A DNA stretch of 64,000 nt from Sphingomonas sp. Leaf32 (GTDB lineage Bacteria; Pseudomonadota; Alphaproteobacteria; Sphingomonadales; Sphingomonadaceae). The stretch lies in contig NZ_LMLA01000012.1 in NCBI RefSeq assembly GCF_001421765.1, positions 223-64,222 of the forward strand, read 5' to 3'. This document shows, in pieces, positions 1-8,320 of this stretch. A model generated the notes under the pieces. That model was not told the DNA's origin. It made no database searches and worked only from the letters and a program-made list of their open reading frames with translations. Position 1 is the stretch's first letter. The number at the start of each line of letters is the position of its first letter. A program made the translations under genes and the position numbers.

Positions 1-80
1 TTCGCTACCCCTCTTTTGGAAGGGCGCCCGCTTCGCCTTTTCAGTGTCCCCGTAGAAGCGAGCAACTCGCCCCGTCCGGT

Positions 81-145
81 GAACAGCCCTCTACGGGGGT
101 GAAACTTTGCTGTCAACAAACTTTCGCAAAAAAGTTCCATATCAG
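81..145 (-). promoter_or_regulatory. Strong sigma70-type promoter directed leftward
   Basis: On the minus strand a perfect TTGACA (-35, 111-116) is separated by exactly 17 bases from TAGAGG (-10, 88-93). Immediately upstream lies an A/T-rich stretch (about 117-145, with a run of Ts) that resembles an UP element, unusual in this GC-rich sequence. Transcription would begin near position 81 and leave the window to the left. This architecture is typical of stable-RNA or other very strong promoters; which gene it serves is not visible. A 9-bp inverted repeat (CCCCGTAGA at 48-56, TCTACGGGG at 90-98) surrounds the start region. No gene is seen in 1-261. Confidence 0.5.
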
Positions 146-261
146 TTTCTCCCCCGCGTCGGAGGCATCCGCCCCCGGACGGATGCGCGCCATCCCGCAA
201 GGCAGCGCCCGACACCGGACCGCTACGCCATTCGGCATCGCAGCCCGGCGCAGGGGCTGGA

Positions 262-294
262 TCAAAATCCAAGCCGGGCCGGGCGCCCCGGCTT
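262..294 (-). terminator. Hairpin overlapping the end of the AAA+ gene
   Basis: On the minus strand an 8-bp stem (AAGCCGGG at 271-278 pairing with CCCGGCTT at 287-294) lies inside the last ten codons and is followed by GGATTTTG across the stop codon. This resembles an intrinsic terminator whose stem is coding. The U-run is short, so it may be weak. Confidence 0.4.
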
Positions 295-2220
295 CACCGC
301 CACCTCGGCGCGCAATCGCTCGACGAGTTCCGCTGCGCTGCTCGCCGGCCAATGCCGCAGTTGCCGCGCAACGACGGCGAAGTCGCCCGGCGTCAGACCA
401 TCCACCTCAGCCAGTGATCGGGGCGCGGCCTGACCGAAGAAGCGGCGGAACGCGGCCGCCGATCGTTCATGCCCAAGCGGCTGCAATCGCAGCTTGAAGA
501 CGAAACGGCGGAGTGTCGCCGGGTCCAGTCCCGCTTCATGGTTTGTCGCCGCAACCACCGGCAATGGATGCAGGTCGAGCCAGGTCAGCAGCTCGTTGAC
601 CTGGCCTACTTCCCAGCTCGTCCGCGCGGTGGAGCGATCGAACAGCAGTGAATCCGCCTCATCGAACAGCAGGACCGCTTCGCGTCGCCGCGCCTCCGCA
701 AAGGCTTCGGCGATCTGCGCTTCGGTCTCCCCGACCCATTTCGACAGTAGATCCGACGCGCGCTTGACCAGCAAGGGACGATCGAGCGCCCGCGCCAGAT
801 GATGCGCAAAAGCCGTCTTGCCGGTGCCGGGTGGTCCGGTCAGCAGCAGCGACACGTCGCTCGCCCCGTCCGACGCCATCGCCGCGAACAACTGGTCGAT
901 CGGCCGTTCGGTTTCGAACAACGTCAGATCGAACGCGGCCGGTCCCGGTGGCGGCAGGGTCCCGCCGCGCAGTGCCCGTACCAATGCCTCCGCCGCGACG
1001 GTACCGCCATCCGCCTCCCCGGCGAGCCTGCCCGCGCGGGTCGCGGTCCGCAGAACGGTCGCCGCCTCCGGCGCGACGTCGAGCAATGTCGCAAAGCCAG
1101 CGCCCGGCGTCACCTGTTCTTCGCGCGCGACGCGATCGAGCATCACGGCGGCCGTCGCGCGCGTGGGCAGATCCAACCGCAGCACGAAGCTCATCCGGCG
1201 CAGAATAGCGGAATCCACATTGCCGATGGCATTGGTAGTCCAGATCACCGGTACCCGGTTCGTTTCCAGCAAGCGATTGACGAACACCTTGCTGCCCTGC
1301 CGCCGGTTGAGCCAGTCGCCGCCGGATGACGGACTGGCATCGCCGATCAGGTCCTCCATTTCGTCGAACAGCAGCACCGCCGGCCCCCGCCCTCCGAGCA
1401 GACGCTGTGCGAGCGCGAGCGCGGTCACCCGTTCCCAGCGGCTCGGCTCCTCACCATCCTCGTCCGCTTCGCCGACGCCGTGCAACGCTGCGCCGACCGC
1501 CCTTGCCAGCGTGCGGGCCAGTTCAGTCTTGCCTGTGCCGGGCGGACCGTGAATCAGGATGTTGATCCCTGTCGCATCGGCTGCCAGCGTCCCGCGCAGC
1601 AGGCGGACCAGAAAGTCGACCTCCCCGACATGCGCGAACGCATCGAGATCGAGCGTCGCCGCCTGCCGCGTGCCGACCAGCGTGTCGAGCATCGCGTCTT
1701 CGCTGGGCGGCGCCCGGTCGAGCAGCCGACGCAGCGTCCAGCGGATGTCGATGTCCGCCTCACCCTCGCGATTGGTGGTAAAAGATGCCAGCCCCAGCCG
1801 GGTGACCGCGCCCCGCCGCGCCGCACGCTCGGCATCGTCCGCGCCTGCCCCGGCAATGCTTCCCAGCAGGTGCGGCAGGTCGTTGCCATGACGGCTCAAC
1901 AGCCGCGCGAGACTGCCTACGCGCGGCAGGCGATCACACGCGACCATGAGGCGCAACAACACGGCGTCGACCGGCGACAGCGCCAGCAACCCTGCCAACA
2001 TATCGGCCAGCGCCAGCGCCTCCGTTCGCACCGACGCTCCGCGCGGGACGGCAAGGCCCACCAGCATCGCCTCCCAGCCAAGGTCCTCTTCGATGTCGGG
2101 CAGCAGCCAGCGGCCATGCGGCTGCGCCCATTCCAGCAGCGCTTTTGCAAGCGGTGCCGTGGCGGGCAACGCGCCCGCCGTCCGGAGCATCATGCCCCGG
2201 ACGATATCCAGTTCGTCCAC
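262..2220 (-). CDS. Stand-alone double AAA+ ATPase
   Basis: A 652-residue protein with an N-terminal helical region (about 1-210) and two AAA+ modules. Module 1 has Walker A GPPGTGKT (225-232), Walker B LLFDE (283-287), a sensor-1 TTN (328-330) and RR (341-342). Module 2 has GPPGTGKT (462-469), LLFDEAD (517-523), ATN (558-560) and RR (571-572). Both ATP sites look intact, so it is probably a ring-forming remodelling ATPase of the COG0464 type; its substrate is unknown. There is no signal peptide, membrane helix or protease domain. The start is a GTG at 2220 with only a weak ribosome site; an ATG at residue 10 is an alternative. It stands alone, divergent from the S9 peptidase gene. Confidence 0.85.
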   Translation of the reverse strand: MDELDIVRGMMLRTAGALPATAPLAKALLEWAQPHGRWLLPDIEEDLGWEAMLVGLAVPRGASVRTEALALADMLAGLLALSPVDAVLLRLMVACDRLPRVGSLARLLSRHGNDLPHLLGSIAGAGADDAERAARRGAVTRLGLASFTTNREGEADIDIRWTLRRLLDRAPPSEDAMLDTLVGTRQAATLDLDAFAHVGEVDFLVRLLRGTLAADATGINILIHGPPGTGKTELARTLARAVGAALHGVGEADEDGEEPSRWERVTALALAQRLLGGRGPAVLLFDEMEDLIGDASPSSGGDWLNRRQGSKVFVNRLLETNRVPVIWTTNAIGNVDSAILRRMSFVLRLDLPTRATAAVMLDRVAREEQVTPGAGFATLLDVAPEAATVLRTATRAGRLAGEADGGTVAAEALVRALRGGTLPPPGPAAFDLTLFETERPIDQLFAAMASDGASDVSLLLTGPPGTGKTAFAHHLARALDRPLLVKRASDLLSKWVGETEAQIAEAFAEARRREAVLLFDEADSLLFDRSTARTSWEVGQVNELLTWLDLHPLPVVAATNHEAGLDPATLRRFVFKLRLQPLGHERSAAAFRRFFGQAAPRSLAEVDGLTPGDFAVVARQLRHWPASSAAELVERLRAEVAVKPGRPARLGF

Positions 2221-2667
2221 GTCGTATCCACGAGTCTCTCAACGCCGAACGCACAACGGTGCATCGACGGCATTCCTGTCGAATGGGTGAGGTGCGGCGG
2301 GGGCGGATGCCGGCCCGCCGCCAACGTCGTGGGACGTCTACGCGAAAGGCCGGAGACCGCCGACTCGTGCACCGTGATAGGCGGCAAGGTCGAACAAGGT
2401 TAGTCTCCGTGATGTCCGCATTCCGCTGCGAACAAGCGATCTGATAGCAGAAAGTCGTTACGCTCGCAATCGACGTTTCGCCCGGCGATCAGGTGTGATC
2501 GCTAATCGGCCGGACGCAGGATGGCTGGGCGCTTCCGCCCAAATGCCATTTCGACAACGGCTGTAAAGAACAAGAAGTCTGTCGAGCATCGCGAAATCCG
2601 TGTCCTGATCCCTTGTCGCGCGCCTGCGCGTGTGGTGTATTGGCAATACACATTATCGGGGGCTGAT
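2221..2667. other. Intergenic region between divergent genes
   Basis: A 447-bp gap between the AAA+ gene and the S9 peptidase gene. Short open frames here have no recognisable content. The only clear structure is the 17-bp dyad at 2635-2651, described separately. Promoters for both flanking genes must lie here, but I could not pick convincing -35/-10 boxes. Confidence 0.6.
2635..2651. promoter_or_regulatory. Perfect 8-1-8 dyad, candidate operator
   Basis: GTGTATTG, one central G, then CAATACAC form a perfect inverted repeat. It lies 16 bp upstream of the S9 peptidase ATG, where a bound repressor could block transcription or initiation. The form resembles operators of YtrA-like GntR repressors (TGTATT...AATACA half-sites), but no such regulator gene is in the window, so the binder is unknown. 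Confidence 0.45.
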
Positions 2668-4650
2668 ATGCGTAAAGCGGTTATACTGGGGTCGTTGGCT
2701 GGCGTGGCATTAGTGGCAGGCGCAACGCAGGCGGCGCCGGCGGCGGGCGTTCCGCTGATCGAGCGGGCAAAGCTGTTTGGGAATCCGACCCGGACCGGGG
2801 GACAGTTGTCGCCCGACGGCAAATGGTTGGCCTTCATCGCCCCACGCGACGGAGTCCAGAATATCTGGGTCGCGCCGATCGACCGTCCGAACGAGGCGCG
2901 GGCGTTGACCGCGGAAACCAAGCGGCCAATCCGTTCCTATTTCTGGGCGCCGGATTCGCGCCAGATCCTGTTCGTCAACGACAAGGGCGGCGACGAGAAT
3001 TTCCTGCTGTACGGCGTCGACCTGACGAGCGGCCAGCAAAAGGCGCTGACCCCGTTCGAAAAGACGACGGTGCAGGTGCTCGGCATGTCCGACACGATCA
3101 AGGATCGCATCCTGATCGGCGTAAACAACCGTGATCCGCGCTGGCACGACGTACAGGAACTGAACCTGACGACCGGCAAGCTGACCCCAGTGTTCCAGAA
3201 TGACGGCTATGCCGGCTTCGTCACCGACGACCAGTTGCGCGTCCGCATCGCCGCCAAGCCGCGCCCCGACAGCGGCGTCGATTATTTCCGGGTCGTCGAC
3301 AACAAGGTGGAGGCGACACCGTTCACCCGCGTCGATTACGAAGATGCGTCGTCCACCAGTCCGCTGGGCTTCACCGTCGATGGCAAGACGCTCTACTGGG
3401 GCGATGCACGTGGGCGCGACACGCGCGCGCTGCTGGCGCAGGACATGGCGACGGGCAAGTTCACCACCATCGGCGCGAGCGACAAGGCCGATGTCGGCGG
3501 CGGGCTGAGCAACCCGAAGACCGGCGTGATCGAGGCCTACTCCGTCTATTTCCACCGCAACGAATATGTGCCCGTCGGCGATGCGGTGAAGGCGGACCTC
3601 GCCTTCCTGAAGGCGCAGAACAAGGGCGAATTCTACATCGGCAGCCGCACCGATGCCGACGACAAGTGGCTCGTCACCTTCGATCCGGTCAGCGCGCCAT
3701 CGTCGACATGGCTCTATGATCGCCGCGCGCGCAAGCTGAGCGAACTCTATACTCCCCGGCCCGACCTGGTCGGCGCGCCGCTGGTCGGCATGGAGGCGGT
3801 CGACATCCCGACCCGCGACGGGCTGTCGATGGTCAGCTACCTGACCCGGCCCAAGGGCGCGACCGGGGCGACGCCGATGGTGCTGCTGGTCCATGGCGGG
3901 CCATGGGCACGCGATAGCTATGGCTTCAACGGCTATCACCAATGGCTCGCCAATCGCGGCTATGCGGTGCTGTCGGTCAATTATCGCAGCTCGACCGGGT
4001 TCGGAAAGAAGTTCGTGCAGGCCGGCGACAAGCAATGGGGCCGCAAGATGCATGACGACCTGATCGACGCGGTCGACTGGGCGGTGAAGCGCGGCGTCAC
4101 GACCAAGGACAAGGTCGCCATCATGGGCGGCTCCTATGGCGGCTATGCGACGCTTGCCGGGTTGACGATGACGCCCGACGCCTTTGCCTGCGGCGTCGAC
4201 ATCGTCGGGCCGTCGAACCTGTTCACCCTGCTCAAGACCATCCCGCCCTATTGGGAAGCGGGCAAGCAGCAGATGTACCGGCGGATGGGCGATCCGGGCA
4301 CGCCCGAGGGACAGGCGCTGCTGAAGGAACGCAGCCCGCTGACCTATGCCGACGCGATCCGGAAGCCGCTGCTGATCGGACAGGGCGCCAACGACCCGCG
4401 GGTCAACGTCGCCGAAAGCGACCAGATCGTCGCCGCGATGCAGGCGAAGAAGATCCCGGTCACCTATGTCGTGTTCCCCGACGAAGGCCATGGCTTCGCC
4501 CGCCCGGCGAACAATATCGCGTTCAACGCGGTTACCGAGAACTTCCTGGCCAAATGCCTTGGCGGGCGGGCGGAGCCGATCGGCGGTGCGCTTGCCGCAT
4601 CGACCGCGCAGGTGAAGGCGGGCAGTGTCGAGGGCGCGAAGGGTAACTGA
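2668..4650 (+). CDS. Exported S9 family prolyl oligopeptidase-type peptidase
   Basis: A 660-residue serine peptidase likely to cleave oligopeptides in the periplasm. The N-terminus (MRKAVILGSLAGVALVAGA, then AQ-type cleavage near residue 22) is a signal peptide. Residues about 35-390 form the beta-propeller region and about 400-640 the alpha/beta hydrolase domain. The nucleophile is Ser489 in GGSYGGYA, with Asp576 (GANDPR) and His608 (DEGHGF) completing the triad. An open frame extends upstream to 2521, but the ATG at 2668 starts the signal peptide and follows GGGG, so it is preferred. The C-terminal tail after about residue 640 is low complexity. The gene is monocistronic, with an operator-like dyad just upstream and a REP-like doublet just downstream. 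Confidence 0.9.
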   Translation: MRKAVILGSLAGVALVAGATQAAPAAGVPLIERAKLFGNPTRTGGQLSPDGKWLAFIAPRDGVQNIWVAPIDRPNEARALTAETKRPIRSYFWAPDSRQILFVNDKGGDENFLLYGVDLTSGQQKALTPFEKTTVQVLGMSDTIKDRILIGVNNRDPRWHDVQELNLTTGKLTPVFQNDGYAGFVTDDQLRVRIAAKPRPDSGVDYFRVVDNKVEATPFTRVDYEDASSTSPLGFTVDGKTLYWGDARGRDTRALLAQDMATGKFTTIGASDKADVGGGLSNPKTGVIEAYSVYFHRNEYVPVGDAVKADLAFLKAQNKGEFYIGSRTDADDKWLVTFDPVSAPSSTWLYDRRARKLSELYTPRPDLVGAPLVGMEAVDIPTRDGLSMVSYLTRPKGATGATPMVLLVHGGPWARDSYGFNGYHQWLANRGYAVLSVNYRSSTGFGKKFVQAGDKQWGRKMHDDLIDAVDWAVKRGVTTKDKVAIMGGSYGGYATLAGLTMTPDAFACGVDIVGPSNLFTLLKTIPPYWEAGKQQMYRRMGDPGTPEGQALLKERSPLTYADAIRKPLLIGQGANDPRVNVAESDQIVAAMQAKKIPVTYVVFPDEGHGFARPANNIAFNAVTENFLAKCLGGRAEPIGGALAASTAQVKAGSVEGAKGN

Positions 4651-4660
4651 TGCGCAAACT

Positions 4661-4794
4661 CCTCCCCGGCATGGGGAGGGGGACCATCCGCAGGATGGTG
4701 GAGGGGGTTGTCCGCATACGGCGCCGCTGCGTTGCGTGGCGGTCCCCTCCACCATCGCCTTTCGGCGACGGTCCCCCTCCCCGTCCCAGGGAGG
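4661..4794. repeat. REP-like doublet, copy A
   Basis: Two inverted arms, 4661-4707 and 4744-4794, each a GC-rich unit with the theme CCTCCCC...GGGGAGGGGGACC...GGTGGAGGGG, separated by a short unrelated linker. The left arm is nearly identical to the left arm of copy B at 8186-8233 and in the same orientation. It fills the gap between the convergent S9 peptidase and cobA genes and could fold into a large hairpin acting as a two-way terminator. Confidence 0.75.
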
Positions 4795-4823
4795 ATCGAT
4801 CGACCGTCCCCGACCGGGTCTGC

Positions 4824-5603
4824 CTATGCGACGGCTGCCAACACCGTCCTGCCGACCGCCGCGACGCCCGCCCCCGCCACCGCCTCCCCCACAATCAGGA
4901 CCGCCGGGTCGCTCGCGCTGATCGCCTCCACGAGAAACGCGAGCGAGGACAGCCGCCCGCGGATGATCCGTTCGTCAGGCAACGACGCATTGACCACGAC
5001 CAGCACCGGCGTATCGGCCGCCCGTCCGGCGGCGGTCAGTTGCTGCGCCACGGTCGCCGCCGCCGCCCGGCCCATATAGATCGCCAGCGTTGCATCGGGT
5101 GCGGCCAGCGCGGCCCAGTCGAGGTCGATCGGCTGCCCCGCCTGCGCATGGGCGGTCACCAGCGTCAGCCGCCGCGCGATCCCGCGCAGCGTCAGGCTGC
5201 TCCCCGCCGAAGCGACCGCCGCGCTGGCGGCGGTGATGCCGGGGCAGATGCGGACGCCGACACCGGCGGCGTTGCAGGCGGCGACCTCCTCCGCCGTCCG
5301 GCCGAAGATCGCCGGATCGCCGCCCTTCAACCGCACGACCCGCTGACCCCGGAGCGCGGCGGCGACGATCAGCGCGTCGATCGTTCCCTGATCCTTCGAA
5401 TGGCGGCCCGACCGTTTACCGACGCTGACCCGTTCGGCCCCCGGCGCGATCAGGTCGAGCACCCCCGGCCCGACCAGCGCGTCGTGGAACACGATGTCGC
5501 CCGACGCGATCAGCCGTGCCGCCTTGCGCGTCAGCAGGTCGGGATCGCCCGGCCCTGCCCCGACCAGCCACACCGAACCGGCGGGGAAATCGTCATGCGG
5601 CAT
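4824..5603 (-). CDS. cobA: Uroporphyrinogen-III C-methyltransferase
   Basis: A 259-residue SAM-dependent enzyme (SUMT) that methylates uroporphyrinogen III at C2 and C7 to give precorrin-2, the precursor of siroheme. Diagnostic features are the N-terminal GAGPGDPDLLT, the VRLKGGDP motif and the tetrapyrrole methylase fold. It lacks the CysG dehydrogenase/ferrochelatase part, so sirohydrochlorin chelation must be encoded elsewhere. The start ATG at 5603 lies inside the end of nasA (11-base overlap), which implies translational coupling. It is the last gene of the nitrate assimilation operon, fitting the siroheme demand of NirB. Confidence 0.93.
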   Translation of the reverse strand: MPHDDFPAGSVWLVGAGPGDPDLLTRKAARLIASGDIVFHDALVGPGVLDLIAPGAERVSVGKRSGRHSKDQGTIDALIVAAALRGQRVVRLKGGDPAIFGRTAEEVAACNAAGVGVRICPGITAASAAVASAGSSLTLRGIARRLTLVTAHAQAGQPIDLDWAALAAPDATLAIYMGRAAAATVAQQLTAAGRAADTPVLVVVNASLPDERIIRGRLSSLAFLVEAISASDPAVLIVGEAVAGAGVAAVGRTVLAAVA

Positions 5604-8181
5604 GAGTCTTCTCCTCACTGAGCAGGCGGGCGAGCGCGGGACGGCACGAACCGCAATTGGTGCCGGCGCCGATCGCCGCGCCGATCGCGGCGACATCGGC
5701 CAGATGCTGGTCGCGGATCGCCGCGACGATGGTGCGCATGCCGATGTCGAAACAGGAACAGATGATCGGGCCGCGATCGACCGCCGCGCCGGGCGCGCGT
5801 CCAGCGAGCACGGTCGGCGCGGCCTGCGCTTCGCCGAGCTGCGCGATCAGCCAGTCACGCGTCGGCAGTTCGCCGCGCTCGGTCACGAACAGCGCCGCAA
5901 CCAGCCGCCCCCCGGCCAGCACCGCGATCCGCCGCGTGCCGCGCGCAAGATCGATCGCCTCGATCCGCTCGCCACTCGGCAGACACGCCTCCAGCCGTGC
6001 GGGGTCGCCATTGCCGGCCAGTTCCCACAGGCTGCCGGCCGGCACCGCCACGCGCGTCGCCCACAGGCATTCGGGGCGGCGCGCCGGCTCGCCCGCGACG
6101 ATCAGGAAGCCACGCCAGCCGGTCGCTACGGCCACGATGCTGGCCGGGGTCGACTTAAACCCCGGCTGGCCGGAGACCGGATCGGTCAGCGGACGCGGCA
6201 GCAACCCGGTCCGCCCGCCGCTGGACGTCTGGTCGGTCCAGTGGATCGGCGTGAACAGCTCGCCCGGACGCTGGCTGTTGGTCACGCACACGCGGTACAG
6301 GCTGTCGCCCTGCGGGGTCGCTACGCGGGCAAGGCCGCCATCGACGATGTCCAGCCGCGCGGCATCCTCGGGATGCACCTCCACCAGCGGTTCCTCGCGA
6401 TGCCGGGCCAGCTTCGGCGCCAGACCGGTGCGGGTCATCGTGTGCCACTGGTCGCGATACCGCCCGGTGTTGAGCGTCAGCGGCCAGTCCTTCAGCGGCG
6501 CGGCCAGCGGCTTCTGCACCACCGGCACCAGCCGCGCGCGCCCGTCCGGGGTCGAAAACCGCCCGTCGGCAAAGGGCGTCCGGCCCCAGCGGAACGGCGC
6601 CATCGCGTCATAGTCGGCATTGCCGCCCGCGCCGTGCCCGGCCAGCGAGAACAGCCGCGCGCCGTCATTCTGATAGGTCGACAGCCGGACATGCTCGCGC
6701 CAGATGTCTGCGGGACGGTCATAGGCGAAGGCGGTCTTCCACCCCATGCGCCGGGCGACTTCCTTGACGATCCACCAGTCGGGCTTCGCCTCGCCGGGCA
6801 GCGGGAAGATCGCGCGCTGGCGGCTGACGGTGCGGTCGCTGTTGGTGACGGTCCCGTCCTTCTCTCCCCATGCGGCGGCGGGCAGGCGGACATGGGCATG
6901 GACGGAGGTATCGGTGTCGGCGATCACGTCGCTGACCACCACGAACGGACAGGTCGCCAGCGCCTCGCGCACGCGCCCCGCATCGGGCATCGACACGGCG
7001 GGGTTGGTCGCCATCACCCACAGCGCCTTGATCCGGCCATGCCCCAGTTCGCGGAACAGGTCGACCGCCTTCAGCCCCGGCCTAGTCGCGATCGTCGGCG
7101 AGGCCCAGAAGCGCTGGACGCGGGCGCGGTTCTCCTCGGCAAAGTCCATATGCGCGGCCAGCGTCGACGCAAGGCCACCCACCTCGCGCCCACCCATCGC
7201 ATTGGGTTGCCCGGTGATCGAGAAGGGCTGCGCGCCCGGCTTGCCGATGCGGCCCGTCGCCAGATGGACGTTCAGGATCGCATTGACCTGATCGGTCCCG
7301 GTCAGCGACTGGTTCACCCCCTGGCTGAACATCGTGACGGTGCGCGGGCTCGCCGCGAACCATTCGTAGAAGCGGCGCAGGTCGGCGGCGGGCACGTCGC
7401 AGGTGCGCGCGACCGACCACAGGTCGCTGCCCTCGCCCGTCCGCTCCCAGAAATCGTCAGGTGCCGTTACGTGTCGGTCGAGGAAGGCGGTATCGATCGC
7501 CCCTGCCTCGCGGCACCACGCGAGCAGCCCGTTCATCAGCGCGACATCGCTACCCGGCCGGATGGCGAGGTGCAGATCGGCCTGTTCCGCCGTCTCGGTC
7601 CGGCGCGGGTCGATCGCGACCAGCCTCGCCCCCGCATCGCAGCGCGCACGGATGCGCTGATAGACGATCGGATGGCACCAGGCGGTGTTCGACCCAACCA
7701 GCACGATCAGGTCGGCGGCGTCGAGGTCCTCGTACGATGCGGGCACCACATCCTCGCCGAACGCCCGCATGTGCCCGGCCACTGCGCTGGACATGCACAG
7801 CCGGGAATTGGTGTCGATGTTCGCCGAACCGATGAAACCCTTCATCAGCTTGTTGGCGACGTAATAATCCTCGGTCAGCAACTGGCCCGAGACGTAGAAG
7901 GCGACGCTGCCCGGACCATGCCGCTCGATCGTCTCGCGGAAGCGGCGGGCGACCATGTCGAGCGCCTTGTCCCAGCTCGCGCGGCGCTTGCCGATCATCG
8001 GGTGGAACAGTCGTCCTTCGAGACCGACCGTCTCGCCCAGATGCGTTCCCTTGGAACACAGGCGGCCGTGGTTGGCGGGATGGTCGGGATCGCCCTCGAT
8101 CCGGACGCTACGCTCGCCAGTGACGGTAGCGCGGATGCCGCAGCCGACCCCGCAATAGGCGCAGGTGGTCTTGATCGTCAT
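5593..8181 (-). CDS. nasA: Assimilatory nitrate reductase, catalytic subunit
   Basis: An 862-residue cytoplasmic molybdoenzyme that reduces nitrate to nitrite. The N-terminal [4Fe-4S] ligands are Cys7, Cys10, Cys14 and Cys42 (CAYCGVGC). The likely molybdenum ligand is Cys129 in SRLCMSS. The molybdopterin-binding and C-terminal dinucleotide-binding domains follow. The tail (about 808-846, Cys808, Cys810, Cys843, Cys846) is a BFD-like [2Fe-2S] module, as in other NasA proteins. No separate NAD(P)H-dependent electron-transfer subunit is seen nearby. The ATG at 8181 has a strong GGGGAGGA ribosome site that is part of the REP-like doublet upstream. It overlaps cobA. Confidence 0.94.
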   Translation of the reverse strand: MTIKTTCAYCGVGCGIRATVTGERSVRIEGDPDHPANHGRLCSKGTHLGETVGLEGRLFHPMIGKRRASWDKALDMVARRFRETIERHGPGSVAFYVSGQLLTEDYYVANKLMKGFIGSANIDTNSRLCMSSAVAGHMRAFGEDVVPASYEDLDAADLIVLVGSNTAWCHPIVYQRIRARCDAGARLVAIDPRRTETAEQADLHLAIRPGSDVALMNGLLAWCREAGAIDTAFLDRHVTAPDDFWERTGEGSDLWSVARTCDVPAADLRRFYEWFAASPRTVTMFSQGVNQSLTGTDQVNAILNVHLATGRIGKPGAQPFSITGQPNAMGGREVGGLASTLAAHMDFAEENRARVQRFWASPTIATRPGLKAVDLFRELGHGRIKALWVMATNPAVSMPDAGRVREALATCPFVVVSDVIADTDTSVHAHVRLPAAAWGEKDGTVTNSDRTVSRQRAIFPLPGEAKPDWWIVKEVARRMGWKTAFAYDRPADIWREHVRLSTYQNDGARLFSLAGHGAGGNADYDAMAPFRWGRTPFADGRFSTPDGRARLVPVVQKPLAAPLKDWPLTLNTGRYRDQWHTMTRTGLAPKLARHREEPLVEVHPEDAARLDIVDGGLARVATPQGDSLYRVCVTNSQRPGELFTPIHWTDQTSSGGRTGLLPRPLTDPVSGQPGFKSTPASIVAVATGWRGFLIVAGEPARRPECLWATRVAVPAGSLWELAGNGDPARLEACLPSGERIEAIDLARGTRRIAVLAGGRLVAALFVTERGELPTRDWLIAQLGEAQAAPTVLAGRAPGAAVDRGPIICSCFDIGMRTIVAAIRDQHLADVAAIGAAIGAGTNCGSCRPALARLLSEEKTHAA

Positions 8182-8185
8182 GCAT

Positions 8186-8316
8186 CCTCCCCGGCACGGG
8201 GAGGGGGACCATCCGCAGGATGGTGGAGGGGGGCGTCCCCGGATGCAACCGCCGTGGCGAAGGACGCCCCCCTCCACCACCGCTGCGCGGCGGTCCCCCT
8301 CGCCGTGCCGCGGAGG
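8186..8316. repeat. REP-like doublet, copy B, inside the nitrate operon
   Basis: Inverted arms at 8186-8233 and 8267-8316 occupy almost all of the 139-bp nirD-nasA gap. The 8186-8233 arm matches the 4661-4707 arm of copy A nearly base for base, including about 35 identical bases from the GGGGAGGGGG part onward. On the minus strand the edge of this arm provides the GGGGAGG Shine-Dalgarno sequence of nasA. Strong secondary structure here could tune or separate nasA expression from nirBD. Confidence 0.8.
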
Positions 8317-8320
8317 ATAT

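Noticed and set aside
2710..4755. 681-aa open frame antisense to the S9 peptidase
   Set aside because: It mirrors the codon-position GC bias of the real gene, has no recognisable domain and no ribosome site.
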